Assembly: GCA_964023205.1 (NCBI GenBank)
Contig: OZ026836.1
Coordinates: 3,851,501-3,915,500 of the forward strand
Reading direction: 5' to 3'
Origin: Lutraria lutraria
Lineage: Eukaryota > Mollusca > Bivalvia > Venerida > Mactridae
Length of the DNA: 64,000 bases
The notes under the pieces are model-generated. The model ran no database searches. It worked only from the letters and a program-made list of their open reading frames with translations, and was not told where the DNA came from. The translations under genes and the position numbers were made by a program. This document shows positions 59,374-64,000 of the stretch, piece after piece. Within the stretch, counting starts at the first letter, position 1. Every line of letters begins with the position of its first letter.

Positions 59374-61938
59374 TTACTTTTGATGAACTTTCATATGTTT
59401 GATTAGATTACAACTTAAAGCACATTTAAAACCACAATAGTTACATACATATGGTTTATCTCCAGTGTGAATTCTCATGTGTTCCTCCAAGTCATATTGT
59501 CTGTAAAAACCTTTACTACAAACAGAACAGAAAAAAGAGAATTCTTTCAAGTGACGTCGTACATGTTCTTTCAAAGTTGCTTTTCTCAGGAAGCCTCTCC
59601 CACAAACTTCACAAGAAATATTTAAATCTGATATGCTTTTATGTGTAACAAGATGGTTCTTCAACTGACTCTTGGTTTTAAAACATTTACCACAATAACT
59701 GCATCGTTCAGGTCGCTTGTCTGAGTGTACATATTTAACATGAGCATTTAACACCTTTTTCTCTTTAAACTTAGAGCCACATAGATCACATAAATGCTCC
59801 TGCTGAAATAATTCAGGGTGCAGACTTTGTGTGTGACCATTTAATTCATGAATAGTATAGAATCGAACATCACAAATATGGCAACTGAACAGATTTTGAG
59901 TGTGTTTAACTAAGTGCCTTTCAAGCATCTCGGATGTCTGGAAACACTTTGGACATTTATCACAGTGGTACACTTGCTTGTGGTCGTCATCAGCATCACA
60001 ATAAATACAATCAGGTAAACAGTGTCCATTCTTTAACTGCTTGTGTAGGAGAAGTTTATTTCTTCCTTTAAATATAAACTGACAATCAGGGCAGTAATAG
60101 CCTTTCTCAGATGAACTGTACATATCTTCATTTAAGTCAGGGGGTGTAGTTCTACATTTTCTATGATATTTATGCATTCGTAGATTTCTATTCACAGTCC
60201 AGCCCAACTTAGATTTTGAGGTTCCAGTAAGTTTTGATTTATTTTTCACTATTCTTCCATTACAATTTGACTGCAATTCTTTGCTGTTTGATGAGCAAGA
60301 TAAGTCAACTGACTGCATCTTTTCTACATTTTCAACATGTTCAATTGGATCAGACACTTCAGCATCATTACTTTTTTCAGGCTCTGAATAATTAGTTTCC
60401 ACATTAGTGTCTCCACAGTCTCTATTATTGTGTTTATTGTCACATACCATACTGTCCATGTTTGCTACTTGATCATTTGTAGTAGGTATTTCATCCACTA
60501 CAAGTTCTAAGTCACAAGAACTATTTGAACTTTCTGATGTTTCATCGGCCTTTGGTTTTTCTGATGAGGATTTTGTTGACCTTTTCCTTGTATTCCAAAT
60601 CTTAATTATTTCATTAATCTTTTTTCTCAATTCATTTTTATCAACATTCAAATCAACACATGTGACCAGCATGTGGATAATCTTTTCTGTCATGGCTGTT
60701 GTATCTAATTCATCAACTGAACTAAAATTGTCCAATTTATCTGGAAATGCACTTATTTGTGTACTCTTAACATCAGTCAGTTCTGCATGAGATGGTGATA
60801 TAGGTTTATGACCATATGTACAGTCAGTTAGTGAAAGTTCAGATCTTGATTTTTTAGAACTAGACAGATCAGAAGGCAGATCATTCACGCGTTGTAAACA
60901 GTTACTATTACTAACATTTTGTAAACTGTCACTGCATTCAGCAATTCTTTTATGGTTATGTTTCTGGAATTCATTATTTATGGACTGTAGTTCATCTTGG
61001 CCATCCAACATGTTTGGCTGCATGGATTCACTTCTCTCATCTTTTAATAAAGTTAAATGATAGGAATTAGGACTGTAATCAGGATCATTAGTAGAAGAAC
61101 TAACAAACTGTAGAACAGGATTGTATTGTTGGACACAATTCAAACTATCATGTTGTTTGTTGTATGTTAAATTGTTCTCTTCATTATCAACATCAACTTT
61201 AGAAACATCATGTAAACCTATGAAAGAAACAATCAAAATGATTTATTCTTATATTCAGTATAATTACTTATATAATTAAAGCTATGAATATACATCATAA
61301 AGTATTAAATGAGATCATATGTCAAGATAATAGTAATTTTTAACCAGAAACTTAATATAATTATATATCACTATACTGTTGAGTATTTTTTATTTTCAAA
61401 TATTTTCCTACCAGGAAATTATAAGAGGGACATGATGGCCCTGTATCGCTCACTTGGACAAGGTGCATAGGTTGTCCAGCAATTTCAAATTATCCATATA
61501 GCAATATAGTGAAAACTAGCCACACTCTGTGCCAGTCATGGTTTGCTAAGGAAATCAACTGTTGCTAGGAAGAGTCAATGGTTGCTAGGAAAGTCACTGG
61601 TTGCTAAGTGAAGTAAGTTGTTGCCAAGAAAGGACCATTTCTGTGAAATTGTTATCATATCAGGCTAGCAGTTGATTTTTCATGAATTTTTAAAAATATC
61701 TTCCTATTGGTTGCTATGGTAACCAGAGTTCTATATGGTACTGAACTCCTTGAGTACAAATGTAACTTTTAATTATAGTTTCCAAGAAAACTTATTCTGA
61801 ATTAATTAACATTACCAAGTTTTTCAAAAGACCATCCTCGATGCTCAAACAAAGTTTGTATAGCCAACTCCTGGTCAAATGTGACTTTAATAGACAGAGT
61901 ATAATGATCCATCATAAACACAGCTGTATGTTTGTCAC
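59374..61938 (-). CDS. C2H2 zinc-finger protein, 3' part
   Basis: Two minus-strand exons are visible: 61938-61816 and 61217-59374 (stop TAA at 59376-59374). The acceptor TTTCATAG at 61225-61218 joins in phase 1 to the donor G|GTAATG at 61816/61815, so the MIVSFI reading before the large exon is intron. The first exon starts mid-codon (phase 1 acceptor at 61939), so more 5' exons must exist; I did not find them. The large exon has about 370 residues of Ser/Asn/Asp-rich sequence with a basic stretch (NTRKRSTKSSSEKPK), then eight C2H2 fingers over roughly its last 240 residues. The first is atypical, with a long Cys-rich tail (CLPDCIYCDADDDH), and the last follows a TGDKPY linker. Probably a nuclear DNA-binding regulator; no ortholog assigned. 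Confidence 0.88.
61540..61633. repeat. Five copies of a 20-bp GTTGCTAGGAA unit
   Basis: GGTTTGCTAAGGAA, TGTTGCTAGGAA, GGTTGCTAGGAA, GGTTGCTAAGTGA and TTGTTGCCAAGAA follow one another at about 20-bp steps, in the intron between the two zinc-finger exons. Confidence 0.7.
61709..61724. promoter_or_regulatory. X-box (RFX-type) motif
   Basis: GGTTGCTATGGTAACC contains GTTGCTATGGTAAC, which fits the 14-bp X-box consensus GTHNYYATRRNAAC. It lies in an intron, next to the half-site-like GTTGCTAGG repeats. It may be part of a dispersed repeat rather than a working site. Confidence 0.4.
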
Positions 61939-62769
61939 CTGAAAATATTCATAATTATTCATTAATGACCATATGTGTATAAACCAAGTTACAATATCAT
62001 ATGTTTTAAAGTTTAATGAAAAGTTATAATGACAATAAAATCTACCACTTGACACATTAATTCATAAGATTGATAATTAATATGAAATGGAAGGTGTATT
62101 TTTTTAAATTCAGTAACACCCACTTCAGGCCCTGAGGTTTTAAAACTTATTGTTGGAGTCTGAGCTCAAATGTAATAATAGTGTAATAGATTTCCCTTAT
62201 CTTCATCTACAGTCTTTCTTGTATTCTAATATTTCTAAGTTTATTATGATGATCAAAGGCATTAATACACCAATAAAAAAAATACACTTGTAACTATAAT
62301 AAGACAATAATATAATTGATATGTAAGTGTGATAGCATAATTGATCTGAATATCATGTATTTAATCATTAATCTGCTCTATCTTTTCAACCACAATGCAT
62401 AAGAGAATGGATTTGAGCTCAGCGTCCAAGTTTTATAACCTTTGGGCTAGACTAAAATAATGGCATTGAGTTATTAAGATCTAAATATGATATTGGCATC
62501 AATACCTTGAGCACCTCAGCATGTTATAAATCTAATCTAGCCTAATTAATTACTGTTTCAAGGGTTTGTGACAGGAAGATATTTTTTATTTGGGCCTAGC
62601 CCACTCTGAGAAGATTGCCCTGCACAATTATTTATGAAATAGGCCAGCCAGTAAGCCAAATTAATTGCTAGAAACCAGCTAACTGAAAGATGGATTAGTA
62701 AGGCAAGTTCTAACCTAAGGCATATAACTAAACTAGATGCCGAAGGGCACCATGTTGAGCCCGCTGCTA

Positions 62770-63480
62770 AAAAAGCTTGTGACCTTGACCTTTGAACTTT
62801 AGCGTACCAACCTGGGTCTTGAGCGTGACACACCATCTCATGATGTTTAACAATTATGCCAAGTTATCCTAAAATATGTCAACTCATAAGGGAGATACAT
62901 CCTGGACAAGGTCTTTAATACTCTGTTTTTCATTTGACCTTCAAGTGTGACCTTGAAATTTAGCCTACCGACCGGGGTCTTGCACATGTGACATAATCTC
63001 ATGATGGTAAATATTTCTGCCAAGTAATTCCAAAATCCATCAAGGAATGACAGACGGAGCTGACACAAAATATAGACCCCATTGGCTACCTTCGACATCC
63101 AAGCATGACCTTGGTCTTGGAGCTATTGACTTCGGTCTTTTAAAAGCATGACACACAGTCTCATATGGTGTTTAACAATTATGCCAAGTTATTTTCAAAT
63201 ATGTCAATGCATAAGAGAGGTACAGCTTGGACAAGGTCTATGACAATATTATTATCTTCTTTTATGTTTGACCTCTAAGTGTGACCTTGACCTTTGAGCT
63301 CTTGACTTGGATCTTGCCCTGTTTAACAAGTATGCCACTGAATTTATTTTCAAATAATGCCAATGAATAAGACAGATAGTTTATTATATAGCCAAGACAA
63401 GGAAAACTAGACAGACAAACTAACTGACTGACTAACTAGAACATACAGACATGCAACTGCCATTGTGGCGACTGTCGAGC
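62770..63480. repeat. Molluscan-type tandem repeat with 'gaccttgacctttga' motif
   Basis: About four diverged units start near 62776, 62950, 63108 and 63281. Each runs through TGTGACCTTGACCTTTGA, a 'cctgggtcttg' word, CACA(C/A)(C/T)ATCTCATGATG, AACAATTATGCCAAGTTATT and GG(A)CAAGGTCT. I recall this repeat as abundant in bivalve genomes. It ends with GACTGACTAACTAG-type short repeats and a GCCATTGTGGCGACTG hairpin-like word. The 62558-63098 minus ORFs are by-products. Confidence 0.72.
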
Positions 63481-64000
63481 CAGATAGTTTTATTTAATAT
63501 AACTGCCTGGTCGAGCTGACCGCAAGCAATGTTTGTTTCTGAACATTCTCGTTACCCAACTTACCCTAATTTTCTGTATCCTTAACTTTTTAATATCTAT
63601 TAGGCTTGAGGAATCATACATACAATGTGTCAATTCTTTAATTTTCAACACACTTACAAAGAATATTAATAAATAAAAAATTACTATACCTTCCTACCCT
63701 GCTCTAGATCCTGAAACTAACATTGTTTAACTTTATGCCTTATCATGTCTTTCGACTGGGTGTAGTAATTTAATTTATCCGAACAATGCTTAAAGATCTA
63801 TTACAACTGTTCAAAGAAAACGAAAAAAAAATACCCTCTTGACTTAAGCCCGATGAACATCTATCAAGCCTACATCAATTCATTGGTTACGAAATTTACT
63901 GAGTACGAACCAAAGTGTCATATGGCATATAAAACGTTCGTTTCACCGACCATTTCACTTGTACGCAGATAGCAGTAAACTGTACTGCTGAATATTCTTC

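Noticed and set aside
62558..63098. Minus-strand ORFs near the right end
   Set aside because: They lie largely in the molluscan-type tandem repeat and show no conserved domain.

Overview
The window is nuclear DNA from a eukaryote: strongly AT-rich, with small coding exons separated by introns with GT/AG borders, decayed LINE fragments, tRNA-derived SINE-like elements, DNA transposons and minisatellites. The repeat types (including a 'gaccttgacctttga' repeat I associate with molluscs) and the protein family point to a lophotrochozoan, most likely a bivalve mollusc. That assignment is an inference; no database search was possible.

Main content (positions 1-57,900, plus strand): a tandem array of one small gene family, with five gene models and one orphan first exon. 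The common design is a first exon encoding an N-terminal membrane anchor, one or more small coiled-coil exons, and a four-exon C-terminal domain with fixed exon sizes (202, 90, 90 and about 276-300 nt). The domain motifs (DGNPNxVDLxDxxRPxKxGExYSELYDNxWTDAY, then C-x4-WxMVxQDPPMxL, then VWPxLxLxxxG) match my memory of the Mieap / mitochondria-eating protein (SPATA18) C-terminal domain. These look like membrane-anchored, shortened Mieap-like proteins. Three subtypes exist. Type 1 has anchor MAIEV (orphan exon at 26, gene at 15,976, gene at 32,975). Type 2 has anchor M(D/G)SRNN (25,425 and 41,540). Type 3 is the gene at 53,104. The order type 1-type 2-type 1-type 2 shows that a two-gene unit was duplicated. 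The gene at 4,054 is a chimera: type 1 at its 5' end, a broken type 1 domain exon in the middle, and type 2 domain exons at its 3' end.

Because every coiled-coil exon begins and ends in the same phase, exons can be added or lost without shifting the frame, and the paralogs carry different numbers and kinds of coil exon. The paralogous introns and flanks also act as empty-site controls. They expose clean insertions: a hAT-like element with an 8-bp target duplication (5,391-6,565), a 2.2-kb TIR element with a CACTTG duplication (22,065-24,290), an internally shortened LINE-like element with a long target duplication (about 21,335-21,772), a LINE inserted at the stop codon of the chimeric gene, and three independent minisatellites in three introns.

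Between the array and its last member lies a larger decayed DNA transposon (48,823-52,491) with about 150-bp terminal inverted repeats, CGTTAC-rich subterminal DNA and a broken minus-strand ORF. From 59,374 to 61,938 on the minus strand is an unrelated C2H2 zinc-finger gene (two 3' exons visible). The right end (62,770-63,480) is a molluscan-type tandem repeat. A hammerhead-ribozyme-like core of the kind reported from Penelope-like retroelements lies on the minus strand at 24,745-24,781.
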